From Holophagaceae bacterium UBA692 (GTDB lineage: Bacteria; Acidobacteriota; Holophagae; Holophagales; Holophagaceae), in NCBI GenBank assembly GCA_002297665.1, contig DBMS01000014.1, forward strand, positions 1 through 22,434: a stretch of 22,434 bases of DNA. The letters run 5' to 3'. A program made the position numbers and the translations under genes. Shown one piece after another: positions 14,896 through 22,434 of the stretch (positions are counted from its first letter, which is position 1; every line of letters begins with the position of its first letter). The notes beneath the pieces were generated by a model. It was given only the letters and a program-made list of their open reading frames with translations. It ran no database searches and was not told the DNA's origin.

Positions 14896-16033
14896 ATCCA
14901 TCCGAAACCACGCGGTTCTCCTTTCCTGCGCCGCCCTGGCGGGGTTCCTGGCGACGGGCTGCTCCAAGGAGGCCCGCCCCGCCGCCACCCCCGAAGTGGC
15001 GGTGGTGACCCTGGCCCCCGAACGGGCCGTGCTAACGACCGAACTGCCCGGGCGCGTCTCCGCCCTCCTGGTGGCCGAAGTGCACCCCCAGGTGAACGGC
15101 ATCATCCAGAAGCAGGTCTTCACCGAGGGCGGCCTGGTGAAGGCCGGCGACCTCCTCTACCAGATCGATCCGGGCCCCTACCAGGCCGCCCTGGATACGG
15201 CCTCGGCCGCCCTGGCCCGGGCCGAGGCCAACCTGCCCGCGGCCCGCAAGCGGGCCGAGCGGTTCAAGGACCTGGTGGCGTCCAACGCCGTGGGCCATCA
15301 GGACTACGAGGACGCCGCCGCGGCCCACAAGCAGGCCGAGGCCGAGGTGCTCGCCGGCAAGGCCGCGGTGGAGGCCGCCCGCATCAACCTGCGCTACACC
15401 CGGATCACCGCGCCCATCTCCGGACGCGCCGGGAAGTCCGCCGTGACCGCGGGCGCGCTGGCCACGGCCTACCAGGGCCCGGCCTTCACCACCATCCAGC
15501 AGCTGGACCAGGTCTTCGTGGACTCGCCCCAGTCCAGCGCCACCCTCATGGCCATGCGCAGGAACCTGGAAACCCGGCGCATCAAGGGCGGCTCAAGCGA
15601 ACAGGCCAAGGTCAAGCTCCTCCTGGAGGACGGCACGCCCTACCCGAAGCCGGGCGTCCTGAAGTTCTCGGACGCGACCGTGGATCCCTCCACCGGGTCC
15701 CAGGTGCTCCGCATGGTCTTCCCCAACCCCGGGCAGGTCCTGCTGCCGGGCATGTACGTGCGGGCCATCGTGGAGGAGGGCGTGGCCGAGCAGGCCATCC
15801 TCGCCCCCCAGCAGGGCGTGACGCGCGACCCCAAGGGCAACGCCATCGCCATGGTGGTGGACGCCGCCGGCAAGGTCCAGCAGCGCACCCTCAAGGTGGA
15901 CCGGGCCGTGGGCGCCAAGTGGCTGGTGCTGGAAGGCCTGGGGGCCGGCGACCGCCTGGTCCTCGAAGGGTTGCAGAAGATCAGGCCGGGCATGGCCGTC
16001 AAGGTCGTGCCCTTCACCGCAGCGTCGAAGTAG
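14888..16033 (+). CDS. RND efflux periplasmic adaptor (AcrA-type) lipoprotein
   Basis: A 381-aa membrane fusion protein with a strong AAGGAG site (14875-14880). The signal ends in a lipobox, LATGC, with C25 the predicted lipidated Cys, so it is anchored in the inner membrane facing the periplasm. The order is membrane-proximal/lipoyl half-motif (LPGRVSALLVAEVHPQVNGI, GGLVKAGDLLYQIDPGPYQ), an alpha-helical hairpin (~100-165, AALARAEANLPAARKRAERF), the second lipoyl half (NLRYTRITAPISGRAGKSAV) and a beta-barrel domain (VFVDSPQSSATLM, SQVLRMVFPNPGQVLLPGMYVR). This is the standard AcrA/MexA architecture. The adaptor couples the pump at 16047 to the outer-membrane factor at 19199. It overlaps the TetR gene by eight bases. 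Confidence 0.96.
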   Translation: MPRSIRNHAVLLSCAALAGFLATGCSKEARPAATPEVAVVTLAPERAVLTTELPGRVSALLVAEVHPQVNGIIQKQVFTEGGLVKAGDLLYQIDPGPYQAALDTASAALARAEANLPAARKRAERFKDLVASNAVGHQDYEDAAAAHKQAEAEVLAGKAAVEAARINLRYTRITAPISGRAGKSAVTAGALATAYQGPAFTTIQQLDQVFVDSPQSSATLMAMRRNLETRRIKGGSSEQAKVKLLLEDGTPYPKPGVLKFSDATVDPSTGSQVLRMVFPNPGQVLLPGMYVRAIVEEGVAEQAILAPQQGVTRDPKGNAIAMVVDAAGKVQQRTLKVDRAVGAKWLVLEGLGAGDRLVLEGLQKIRPGMAVKVVPFTAASK

Positions 16034-16046
16034 GGGAGCCGGAACC

Positions 16047-19000
16047 ATGGTCAATTTCTTCATCGACCGGCCCATCTTCGCCTGGGTCGTTGCCATCGTC
16101 ATGATGCTGGCCGGCCTCCTGGCCATCAAGACCCTGCCGGTTTCCCAGTATCCCCCCGTCGCGCCCCCGGCCATTTCGGTGGACGCCTTCTATCCCGGCG
16201 CCTCCGCCAAGACCGTGGAGAACACCGTCACCCAGATCATCGAGCAGAAGATGACGGGCCTGGACCGGCTGCTCTACATGTCGGCCAGCAGCGACTCCGC
16301 GGGCCACGGCAGCGTGACCCTCACCTTCCAGCCCGGCACCGACCCCGACGCCGCCTGGGCCAAGGTCCAGAACAAGCTCGAGCTGGCCAAGCCCCTGATG
16401 CCCCAGGTGGTCCAGCAGATGGGCGTCACGGTGTCCAAGTCCACCAAGAACATCTTCATGATCGTCTCCATCACGTCCTCCAACGGCGCCATGAACGCCG
16501 ACGACCTGCGGGACTACATGGCCTCGAACATCGAGAACGTGCTCAGCCGCGTGGAGGGCGTGGGCGAGGTGAGCTCCTTCGGCACCCAGTACGCCATGCG
16601 CATCTGGCTCAACCCCGACCGCATGGTGGGCTACAAGATCACCCCCGACGACGTGCGCCAGGCCGTGAAGGCCTACAACGCCCAGATCTCGGCGGGCCAG
16701 GCCGGGGGCCTCCCGGCCGTCAAGGGCCAGCAGCTCAACGTCACCGTGAACGTGCAGGAACTCCTCCAGACCCCCGAGCAGTTCGGCGCCATCCCCTTGC
16801 GCATCAACCCGGACGGCTCCACCATCCGGCTGCGGGACGTGGCCCGCACGGAACTGGGCACCGAATCCTACGAGAGCGACACCCAGCTCAACGGGCAGCC
16901 CGCGGCGGGCATGCTGATCCGCCTGGCCTCGGGCGCCAACGCCCTGGACACCTCCAAGCTCATCAAGGCCAAGATGGACACCCTGGCCCCCTACTTCCCC
17001 GAAGGGGTGAGGGCCGAGTACCCGTACGAGACCACGCCCTTCGTGTCCGTGGCCATCAACGAGGTGGTGAAGACCCTCATCGAGGCCGTGGTCCTGGTGT
17101 TCCTGGTCATGCTGCTCTTCCTCGGGAACTTCCGCGCCACCCTGATTCCCACCATCGCCGTCCCCGTGGTGCTCCTGGGCACCTTCGCGGTGCTCCAGTA
17201 CGCGGGCATGTCCATCAACATGCTCACCATGTTCGCCATGGTGCTGGCCATCGGCCTCCTGGTGGACGACGCCATCGTGGTGGTGGAGAACGTCGAGCGC
17301 ATCATGCACGAGGAGGGCCTTTCCCCCCTGGAGGCCACCCGGAAGTCCATGGGCCAGATCACCGGCGCCCTGGTGGGCATCGGGCTGGTGCTCTCGGCGG
17401 TGTTCGGCCCCATGGCCTTCTTCGGCGGGTCCACGGGCATCATCTTCCGGCAGTTCTCCTTCACGCTGATCACCGCCATGATGCTTTCCGTGGTGGTGGC
17501 CCTGGTGCTCACGCCGTCCCTGTGCGTGAGCTTCCTCAAGCCCGTCGCCAAGGGCCACGAGGCCGCCGAATCCGGCTGGAAGGTCACGCGCCCCTTCTTC
17601 CTCTGGTTCGACAAGACCTATAACCGCCTCAACGACTGGTTCGTCGCGCAGTTGGGCCGGGTGCTGGCCAAGCGCGTGCGCTACGTCATTGTCTACGGGC
17701 TGATCGTCGCCGGCACGGGCCTGCTCTTCATGCGGATGCCCACCGCGTTCCTGCCCGAGGAGGACCAGGGCATCCTCATGACCATGATCCAGCTCCCCGC
17801 GGGCTCCACCATGGAGCAGACCCAGAGGATCATGAAGGACGTCCAGCGGCATTTCCTGGTGGACCAGAAGGACGCCGTGGCGTCCTGCATGACCGTGGCC
17901 GGCTACAGCGTGGCGGGCCGCGGCCAGAACAACGGCATGGCCTTCGTCAAGCTCAAGGACTGGCACCTCCGCGACCGCCCCGACCTCAAGGCCGACGCCG
18001 TGGTCAGCCGCGCCATGCGCGCCTTCGGTCCCCGCCGGGACGCCATGGTCTTCGCCTTCGCGCCCCCGGCCATCCTCGAACTGGGCAACGCCACCGGCTT
18101 CGACTTCCAGCTGCAGGACCGCGCCGGCGTGGGCCACGAGAAGCTCATGGCAGCCCGGAACCAGCTGCTGGGCCTCGCGGCCAAGGACCCGGCCCTCAAG
18201 GCCGTGCGCCCCAACGGCCTGGACGACCAGCCGGAATACAACGTCAGCGTCAACCAGGACCGCGCCGGGGCCCTGGGCGTGCCCCTGCCTTCCATCAGCG
18301 ACACCCTCGCCAGCGCCTGGGGCGGCTCCTACGTGAACGACTTCATCAACCGCGGCCGGGTCAAGCGCGTCTACATGCAGGCCGACGCCCCCTTCCGCAG
18401 CCAGCTGGAGGACCTGAACAAGCTCTACGTCCCCAGCCGCGGCGGCAGCATGGTGCCGTTCTCGTCCTTCTCCACGGGCAAGTGGTCGTACGGCTCGCCC
18501 AACCTCCAGCGCTACAACGGCTTCCCCTCCATCGAAGTCCTGGGTGAGCCCGCCAAGGGCAAGAGCACCGGCGAAGCCATGCTGGCCATGGAGAGCCTCG
18601 CCTCCCAGCTGCCTCCGGGCATCGGGTTCGAATGGACCGGCCTCTCCTTCCAGGAGCGCCAGGCGGGTTCCCAGGCTCCGGCGCTTTACGCGGTGTCGGT
18701 GCTGGTCATCTTCCTGTGCCTGGCCGCGCTCTACGAGAGCTGGACGATTCCCTTCTCGATCCTGCTCATCCTGCCCCTGGGCGTCATGGGCGCCGTGCTG
18801 GCCACGTGGTCGCGGGGGCTTTCCAGCGACGTCTACTTCCAGATCGGCCTGCTGACCACCCTGGGCCTGGCCGCCAAGAACGCCATCCTCATCGTGCAGT
18901 TCGCCCAGGAGCAGATGGCCCAGGGGGTGGGCCTCCTGGAAGCGGCGGTGGAGGCTTCGCGCCTGCGCCTTCGCCCCATCCTCATGACCAGCCTGGCCTT

Positions 19001-19199
19001 CACCTTCGGGGTGCTGCCCATGGCCATCACCCGCGGCGCCGGCGCCGCCGCCCAGAACGCCATCGGCACCGGCGTCATCGGCGGCATGATCACCTCCACC
19101 GTCATCGCCGTGTTCTACATTCCCCTGGCCTTCATCCTGGTCAGCCAACTGTTCGCGAAAAAGCGCCCGTCGACCGGGTCCACCGGAGAGGCACAGTGA
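16047..19199 (+). CDS. HAE1-type RND multidrug efflux pump (AcrB-like)
   Basis: A 1050-aa inner-membrane proton antiporter, nearly the length of E. coli AcrB (1049). The start MVNFFIDRPIFAWVVAIVMM is the usual TM1 opening. Proton-relay residues are present: D407 and D408 in GLLVDDAIVVVENVER (TM4) and K944 in AAKNAILIVQFAQ (TM10), with R-rich RLRLRPILMTSLAF in TM11. The two large periplasmic loops and the duplicated TM halves are intact (for example ETTPFVSVAINEVVKTLIEA before TM2, and LYESWTIPFSILLILPLGVMGA in the second half). Such pumps export hydrophobic and amphiphilic drugs, dyes, bile salts or solvents from the periplasm and inner leaflet. Substrate range cannot be read off. It lies 13 bases after the adaptor gene and overlaps the outer-membrane factor by one base. 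Confidence 0.97.
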   Translation: MVNFFIDRPIFAWVVAIVMMLAGLLAIKTLPVSQYPPVAPPAISVDAFYPGASAKTVENTVTQIIEQKMTGLDRLLYMSASSDSAGHGSVTLTFQPGTDPDAAWAKVQNKLELAKPLMPQVVQQMGVTVSKSTKNIFMIVSITSSNGAMNADDLRDYMASNIENVLSRVEGVGEVSSFGTQYAMRIWLNPDRMVGYKITPDDVRQAVKAYNAQISAGQAGGLPAVKGQQLNVTVNVQELLQTPEQFGAIPLRINPDGSTIRLRDVARTELGTESYESDTQLNGQPAAGMLIRLASGANALDTSKLIKAKMDTLAPYFPEGVRAEYPYETTPFVSVAINEVVKTLIEAVVLVFLVMLLFLGNFRATLIPTIAVPVVLLGTFAVLQYAGMSINMLTMFAMVLAIGLLVDDAIVVVENVERIMHEEGLSPLEATRKSMGQITGALVGIGLVLSAVFGPMAFFGGSTGIIFRQFSFTLITAMMLSVVVALVLTPSLCVSFLKPVAKGHEAAESGWKVTRPFFLWFDKTYNRLNDWFVAQLGRVLAKRVRYVIVYGLIVAGTGLLFMRMPTAFLPEEDQGILMTMIQLPAGSTMEQTQRIMKDVQRHFLVDQKDAVASCMTVAGYSVAGRGQNNGMAFVKLKDWHLRDRPDLKADAVVSRAMRAFGPRRDAMVFAFAPPAILELGNATGFDFQLQDRAGVGHEKLMAARNQLLGLAAKDPALKAVRPNGLDDQPEYNVSVNQDRAGALGVPLPSISDTLASAWGGSYVNDFINRGRVKRVYMQADAPFRSQLEDLNKLYVPSRGGSMVPFSSFSTGKWSYGSPNLQRYNGFPSIEVLGEPAKGKSTGEAMLAMESLASQLPPGIGFEWTGLSFQERQAGSQAPALYAVSVLVIFLCLAALYESWTIPFSILLILPLGVMGAVLATWSRGLSSDVYFQIGLLTTLGLAAKNAILIVQFAQEQMAQGVGLLEAAVEASRLRLRPILMTSLAFTFGVLPMAITRGAGAAAQNAIGTGVIGGMITSTVIAVFYIPLAFILVSQLFAKKRPSTGSTGEAQ

Positions 19200-20614
19200 T
19201 GAAACCGACCCAAGGCCTTTCCCTCCTCCTGCTCGCGGCCATGGGCGGCTGCATGTCCATGGCGCCCCGGTACAAGGTGCCGCCCCGTCCCACCTCGGAC
19301 CAGTGGCCGGAGGCCTCCAAGGCCCCTGCGGGGGCCGCGAACTCGGCCGCCGACGTGGCCTGGCGGGACTTCTACGTGGACGAGCGCCTGAGGAAGGTCC
19401 TCGAGCTCGCCCTGGCCCAGAACCGCGACCTGCGCGTGGCCGCCCTGACCACCGAGAAGGTGCGGGCCGCCTACCGCATCCAGCGGGCCGAGCTGCTGCC
19501 CTCCATCAACGCCTCCGCCGTGGGCAACCGCCAGCGCATTCCCGCCAGCGTGTCCTCCACGGGCCAGGCCATGGTCGCCGAGCAGGACAGCGCCACGGTC
19601 GGCGTCACCGCGTGGGAGCTGGACCTCTTCGGCCGGGTCCGCAGCCTCAAGAACCGGGCGCTGGAGCAGTACTTCGCCACCGAGCAGGCCCAGGCCGCCG
19701 CCCGCATCGCCCTCCTGGCCGAAGTGGCCAACGCCTACGTGACGCTGGCCGCGGACCGGGACGGGCTCCGGCTCGCCAAGGGGACCTTCGCCAGCCAGGA
19801 GGCCTCCCACAAGCTCATCCAGCGCCGCTTCGAGGCGGGCATCGCCTCGGAACTCGACGCGCGCCGCGCCGAGGTGAGCATGGAAACGGCCCGCGCGGAC
19901 GTGGCCGCCTACACGCGCATGGTGGCCCTGGACGAGAACGCCCTCACGCTCCTGGCGGGCGCCCCGGTGCCCGCGGAATGGCTTCCCGAGGGGCTGGACG
20001 GCCTGGCCCCGCTGCGGGACTTCACCCCCGGCCTCCCCTCCGAGGCCCTGATGCGTCGGCCGGACATCCTCATGGCCGAGAACCTTCTCAAGGCCAGCAA
20101 CGCCAACATCGGCGCCGCCCGCGCCGCCTTCTTCCCGCGAATCACCCTCACCACCGGGTTCGGCACCATGGGCAACGAGCTCTCGGGGCTGTTCAAGTCC
20201 GGTTCGGAAACCTGGTCCTTCACCCCCCAGGTGGTCCTGCCCCTGTTCAACACGGGCGCCACCTTCGCGGGCCTGAGCGTGGCCAAGGCCGAGCGCGACA
20301 TCAGCGTGGCCCAGTACGAGAAGGCCATCCAGGTGGCCTTCCGGGAAGTGGCCGACACCCTGGTCCAGCGGGGAACCCTCGGCGAGCAGCTTGCCGCCCA
20401 GGAAGCCCTCACCAAGGCCCTGGAACGCACCTTCAAGCTGGCCACCCTGCGGTTCGAGGCGGGCGCCGACGGCTACCTGGGCGTCCTGGACGCCCAGCGC
20501 TCCCTCTACGGCGCCCAGCAGGGCCTCATCGCCCTCCGCAGGGCCCGCGCCGGCAACCTGGTGACCCTCTACAAGGTCCTGGGCGGCGGGCGGCCCGGTA
20601 AGGACGGCAAGTAG
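19199..20614 (+). CDS. NodT-family outer-membrane efflux factor lipoprotein
   Basis: A 471-aa TolC/OprM-like channel protein. The ATG shares its A with the TGA of the pump gene (TGATG), with GGAGAGG upstream. The signal peptide ends MGGC with C18 the predicted lipidated Cys (the -3 residue is Met, slightly unusual). Family features are W..FYVDERLRKVLELALAQNRDLRVAAL near the N-terminus, AAYRIQRAELLPSI, ELDLFGRVRSLKNRA, the second repeat with LMRRPDILMAENLLKASNANIGAARAAFFP, and the C-terminal RFEAGADGYLGVLDAQRSLYGAQQ. It forms the trimeric exit duct of the tripartite pump with the two preceding genes. Confidence 0.96.
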   Translation: MKPTQGLSLLLLAAMGGCMSMAPRYKVPPRPTSDQWPEASKAPAGAANSAADVAWRDFYVDERLRKVLELALAQNRDLRVAALTTEKVRAAYRIQRAELLPSINASAVGNRQRIPASVSSTGQAMVAEQDSATVGVTAWELDLFGRVRSLKNRALEQYFATEQAQAAARIALLAEVANAYVTLAADRDGLRLAKGTFASQEASHKLIQRRFEAGIASELDARRAEVSMETARADVAAYTRMVALDENALTLLAGAPVPAEWLPEGLDGLAPLRDFTPGLPSEALMRRPDILMAENLLKASNANIGAARAAFFPRITLTTGFGTMGNELSGLFKSGSETWSFTPQVVLPLFNTGATFAGLSVAKAERDISVAQYEKAIQVAFREVADTLVQRGTLGEQLAAQEALTKALERTFKLATLRFEAGADGYLGVLDAQRSLYGAQQGLIALRRARAGNLVTLYKVLGGGRPGKDGK

Positions 20615-20647
20615 GACCTTTCGCTCCCCCAATCCACGGAGTTCTCC

Positions 20648-21106
20648 ATGAGCCTCCATCGCCTTCAGCGGAAAGGAAAAACCAGCGTGGTCATGGCCGA
20701 ACTGGAGCGCCTGGAAAAGGACTGCGAGGCCGGAACCCTGAGCCGGGAAGCCTTCCTCGCGTCCGTCTCCAGGGTCCAGGACCTGGCCTACCGGCGGGAC
20801 ATCCGGCCCTTCCACGAGCGGGCCGCCTGGGCCTCCCTCGCGGGAATCGTCCTGATGGCCTGCTGGGCCGCCGCGGAGCACCTGTACCCCGACGTGTCCG
20901 AGGCCCTGGGCAACGCCCTGGAAGCCGTGGCCCTGATGGGGATCGCCGCCCTGCTCTGCGGGGCGGCGTTCCTCCTGGCCTCCCTGAAGCGGGAGGCCGA
21001 CGACGTTCGCTGGTTCAGCGGTCTCCGCCAGGCCCTGGAAAAGGGAGGGCACCTGGTCGACTTCCTGGAGCAGGGCGGACGGCACGGAGGCCGCCACGGC
21101 GTCTAA
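20648..21106 (+). CDS. Small two-helix membrane protein, unknown function
   Basis: A 152-aa protein with a GGAG site six bases before the ATG, 33 bases after the outer-membrane factor and on the same strand, so likely the last gene of the efflux operon. Residues ~1-58 are charged and helical (MAELERLEKDCEAGTLSREAFL), two hydrophobic helices span ~61-80 (WASLAGIVLMACWAAAEHLY) and ~91-112 (LEAVALMGIAALLCGAAFLL), and the C-terminus is again charged (KREADDVRWFSGLRQALEKGGH) with a Gly/His/Arg-rich tail. Positive residues before TM1 and after TM2 predict both ends in the cytoplasm with a short periplasmic loop. I do not recognise the family. Its stop overlaps the stop of the convergent pentapeptide gene by three bases. 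Confidence 0.75.
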   Translation: MSLHRLQRKGKTSVVMAELERLEKDCEAGTLSREAFLASVSRVQDLAYRRDIRPFHERAAWASLAGIVLMACWAAAEHLYPDVSEALGNALEAVALMGIAALLCGAAFLLASLKREADDVRWFSGLRQALEKGGHLVDFLEQGGRHGGRHGV

Positions 21107-21750
21107 AACATCACCTTGAGCCCCATCAGCCCCGCGAGGTAGGCCGCCTGGGCCGGCTCGACGATCGCGCCCTTCAGATCCTCGATCCGCACCCGGATCC
21201 CGGTGAGCCCCGACCCCCTGAAGTCCGTCCCCTCCATGCGGGCGAAGGACAGCTGGGCTTCCCCCAGCTCGCAGTCCTGGAACACGGCCCCCCGCAGATC
21301 CGCCTCCTGGAAGGAGCATCCGTTCAGGTTGCAGCCCTGGAACCGCACGGCCTTGAAGGTCGCGCCGCGGAAGTGCGCGAAGGAGCCGTTGCAGGCCTCG
21401 AACACGGTGTTGCGGATCAGGGCGCCCGAGAGGTCCAGGCCCACCATCCGGCACCCCTCCAGCCGGGTCCTGCCCAGGTGGGCCTTGGGCCAGGCGGCGT
21501 TGGCCAGGTCGCAGGCCTCCAGGCGCGCCTCCGTGAGGTCCAGCCTGGAGAGGCGGGAGCCGGACAGGTTGACCCGGGTGAGCCTGCTCCGGGTGAAGGC
21601 GGCCAGGGTCGCGGCCTGTCCGCTGAGATCCAGGCCCTCCAGGGCCACCCCTTCCAGAGTCGTCTCGGAAGCCAGCGAGGCCTCGCCGAGGAAAGGGACC
21701 GTACGGAAGGACCGGGGACCTGCGCTGGGAGAGGTGGGCCTTGGTTGCAT
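21103..21750 (-). CDS. Pentapeptide-repeat protein
   Basis: A 215-aa protein whose residues ~25-190 follow the pentapeptide pattern A(D/N)LXX, with a Leu/Phe/Met every five residues: for example LEGLDLSGQAA, LTRVNLSGSRLSRLDLTEAR, FRGATFKAVRFQGCNLNGCS and FQEADLRGAVFQDCELGEAQ. Such repeats fold into a right-handed quadrilateral beta-helix; some members mimic DNA and protect gyrase from quinolones (Qnr, MfpA), but most have no assigned role. Many positions here hold Cys. It has no signal peptide, so it is probably cytoplasmic. The start at 21750 (MQPRPTSPSAG) has only a weak ribosome-like GGTGA and is preceded by a strong hairpin. Its stop overlaps that of the 20648 gene (21103-21106). A Qnr-like role beside a multidrug pump is tempting but not shown. 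Confidence 0.85.
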   Translation of the reverse strand: MQPRPTSPSAGPRSFRTVPFLGEASLASETTLEGVALEGLDLSGQAATLAAFTRSRLTRVNLSGSRLSRLDLTEARLEACDLANAAWPKAHLGRTRLEGCRMVGLDLSGALIRNTVFEACNGSFAHFRGATFKAVRFQGCNLNGCSFQEADLRGAVFQDCELGEAQLSFARMEGTDFRGSGLTGIRVRIEDLKGAIVEPAQAAYLAGLMGLKVMF

Positions 21751-21768
21751 CTGTCACCGATTGTGCGT

Positions 21769-21796
21769 CATGGCGGCCCTATGGATGGCCGCCATG
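21769..21796. repeat. Perfect 10-bp inverted repeat upstream of pentapeptide gene
   Basis: Arms CATGGCGGCC (21769-21778) and GGCCGCCATG (21787-21796) enclose an 8-base loop. It lies 18 bases upstream of the pentapeptide gene start on the minus strand, so it is either an operator or a stem in the 5' leader close to the ribosome-binding site. No T-run follows on either strand strong enough for a terminator. Confidence 0.5.
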
Positions 21797-22374
21797 GGTG
21801 TTTCTCCATCGCAGGGTCAGGTCACCTTCGTGCCCCCCTGGGCGTTCTTTTGCGGCGACTGGGGAGTTCGAAGGAGAAGGGATAGCGGACGGGTTCGAGG
21901 AGCGTCGAATGTGCTGGCAGCACGCGCTCCAGCAAACCCAGGTGGGGGTCCTGGAAGTTACGGCAGGCCGGGCGCACCCCTGGGAGGCAAGGAGCGCCTT
22001 CGTGGCCCGGGCCGGCGTCATGCCTTCGGGCAGCCTGGGGCCGGAAGGGGCGGGGACGGGAGAGGAGGTGCGTATGGCCATGGGTTCCCGGGAAAGATGC
22101 GGTTCCCTTTCATGATGCCATCGCCGGAGGGAATTCCCGCCAGGAGGTGGAGATTGACTCCCCGCGCGCCTTTTCGCCGATCGGTGCCGGAGTCGCCAAC
22201 AGGATCCTGGCTTGTCGCGAACCCGTGCGGGCGATGCGAACCGAAGCGTCCATCTGTTCCGCGGCCTCGAGCGCCCGAAACAGGCATTTCGGTTTGCAAT
22301 AATCTGCCAATGGAATGCGATGGGGTTAGCGAGCCTCCCTCTGGTTACTCGGAAGCTCTGGCCTGGATACGGCA

Positions 22375-22405
22375 AGCGCTCGCAGGCAGCCTGCCTGCGA
22401 GCGCT
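22375..22405. repeat. Perfect 15-bp inverted repeat (strong hairpin)
   Basis: Arms AGCGCTCGCAGGCAG (22375-22389) and CTGCCTGCGAGCGCT (22391-22405) are exact reverse complements around a single C. The resulting stem is very stable and GC-rich. There is no following T-tract on either strand, so it is not a standard intrinsic terminator. It could be a Rho-blocking or bidirectional 3'-end stem, a REP-like repeat, a protein-binding site or a mobile-element end; the window stops 29 bases later. Confidence 0.65.
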
Positions 22406-22434
22406 CACGGTGGGTCGGCGCCTTCGATCGGAAC

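Larger units (their letters stand above)
21751..22434. other. Gene-free region with inverted repeats
   Basis: A 684-base stretch without a credible gene. Base composition is less GC-rich than elsewhere, with an AT-rich patch near 22280-22320 (around the run AATAATCT). The open frames in it translate into Arg/Ser/Pro-rich sequence without domain patterns or the local codon bias. It holds two perfect inverted repeats (separately listed). No tRNA, rRNA or CRISPR signature was seen. It may contain the promoter of the pentapeptide gene and of whatever lies to the right of the window. Confidence 0.6.

Noticed and set aside
21741..22115. 124-codon plus-strand frame beginning near the pentapeptide gene start
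   Set aside because: No domain pattern, no ribosome-binding site, and its first codons overlap the start of the pentapeptide gene on the other strand.
21779..22408. 210-codon minus-strand frame in the right-hand gene-free region
   Set aside because: The translation is Arg/Ser/Pro-rich with no recognisable domain, does not follow the local codon bias, and runs through the 22375-22405 hairpin near its start. No ribosome site is evident.
1..22434. CRISPR arrays, insertion sequences, tRNA or rRNA genes, phage genes
   Set aside because: I read for regularly spaced repeats, transposase or integrase motifs (DDE, Tyr recombinase), and cloverleaf or rRNA signatures, and saw none. The window looks like ordinary chromosomal sequence.

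Overview
This is a gene-dense, very high-GC window (coding parts look roughly 70% GC, with strong G/C third-position bias) from a Gram-negative bacterium. Evidence for an outer membrane is an AcrA/AcrB/NodT-type tripartite efflux operon with two lipoprotein signals and a DUF3187-type envelope protein. Tungsten-type aldehyde ferredoxin oxidoreductase, beta-1,2-glucan enzymes and this composition together would suit an Acidobacteriota (Holophagae/Geothrix-like) or deltaproteobacterial genome. That placement is an inference from gene content and not a match to a reference.

Layout. (1) 1-8222, plus strand: a carbohydrate block of four tightly coupled genes. They are the 3' end of a glucoamylase-like (PF10091, GH144/GH189-related) gene, a secreted 982-aa multidomain glycosidase of unassigned family with two beta-sandwich modules, a GH94 phosphorylase with the size and double N-terminal architecture of 1,2-beta-oligoglucan phosphorylase, and a GH1 beta-glucosidase. 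The likely job is depolymerising beta-1,2-glucan (or a related beta-glucan) outside the cytoplasm, then phosphorolysis and hydrolysis inside. (2) 8252-11480, minus strand, convergent with block 1: an aldo/keto reductase, an aldehyde ferredoxin oxidoreductase (AOR) and a MoaD-like small sulfur carrier, the last two overlapping by ATGA. (3) 11685-14013, plus strand: a TetR regulator, then a YCII-like small protein coupled to a DUF3187 outer-membrane-type protein. (4) 14206-21106, plus strand: a second, paralogous TetR regulator, overlapped by an operon encoding a periplasmic adaptor lipoprotein, an RND pump (AcrB-like, with D407/D408 and K944) and a NodT-type outer-membrane factor, followed by a small two-helix membrane protein. 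(5) 21103-21750, minus strand: a pentapeptide-repeat protein whose stop codon overlaps that of the previous gene. (6) 21751-22434: no credible gene, but two perfect inverted repeats.

The most informative regulatory signal is a perfect 20-bp palindrome (14174-14193) directly upstream of the second TetR gene, overlapping the predicted transcription start. Degenerate copies occur at 12401-12420, 12557-12566 (half site) and 14033-14052. This suggests that the paralogous TetR regulators, the YCII/DUF3187 pair and the efflux operon belong to one regulatory circuit. The most open enzymatic question is the 982-aa glycosidase within the beta-1,2-glucan cassette.
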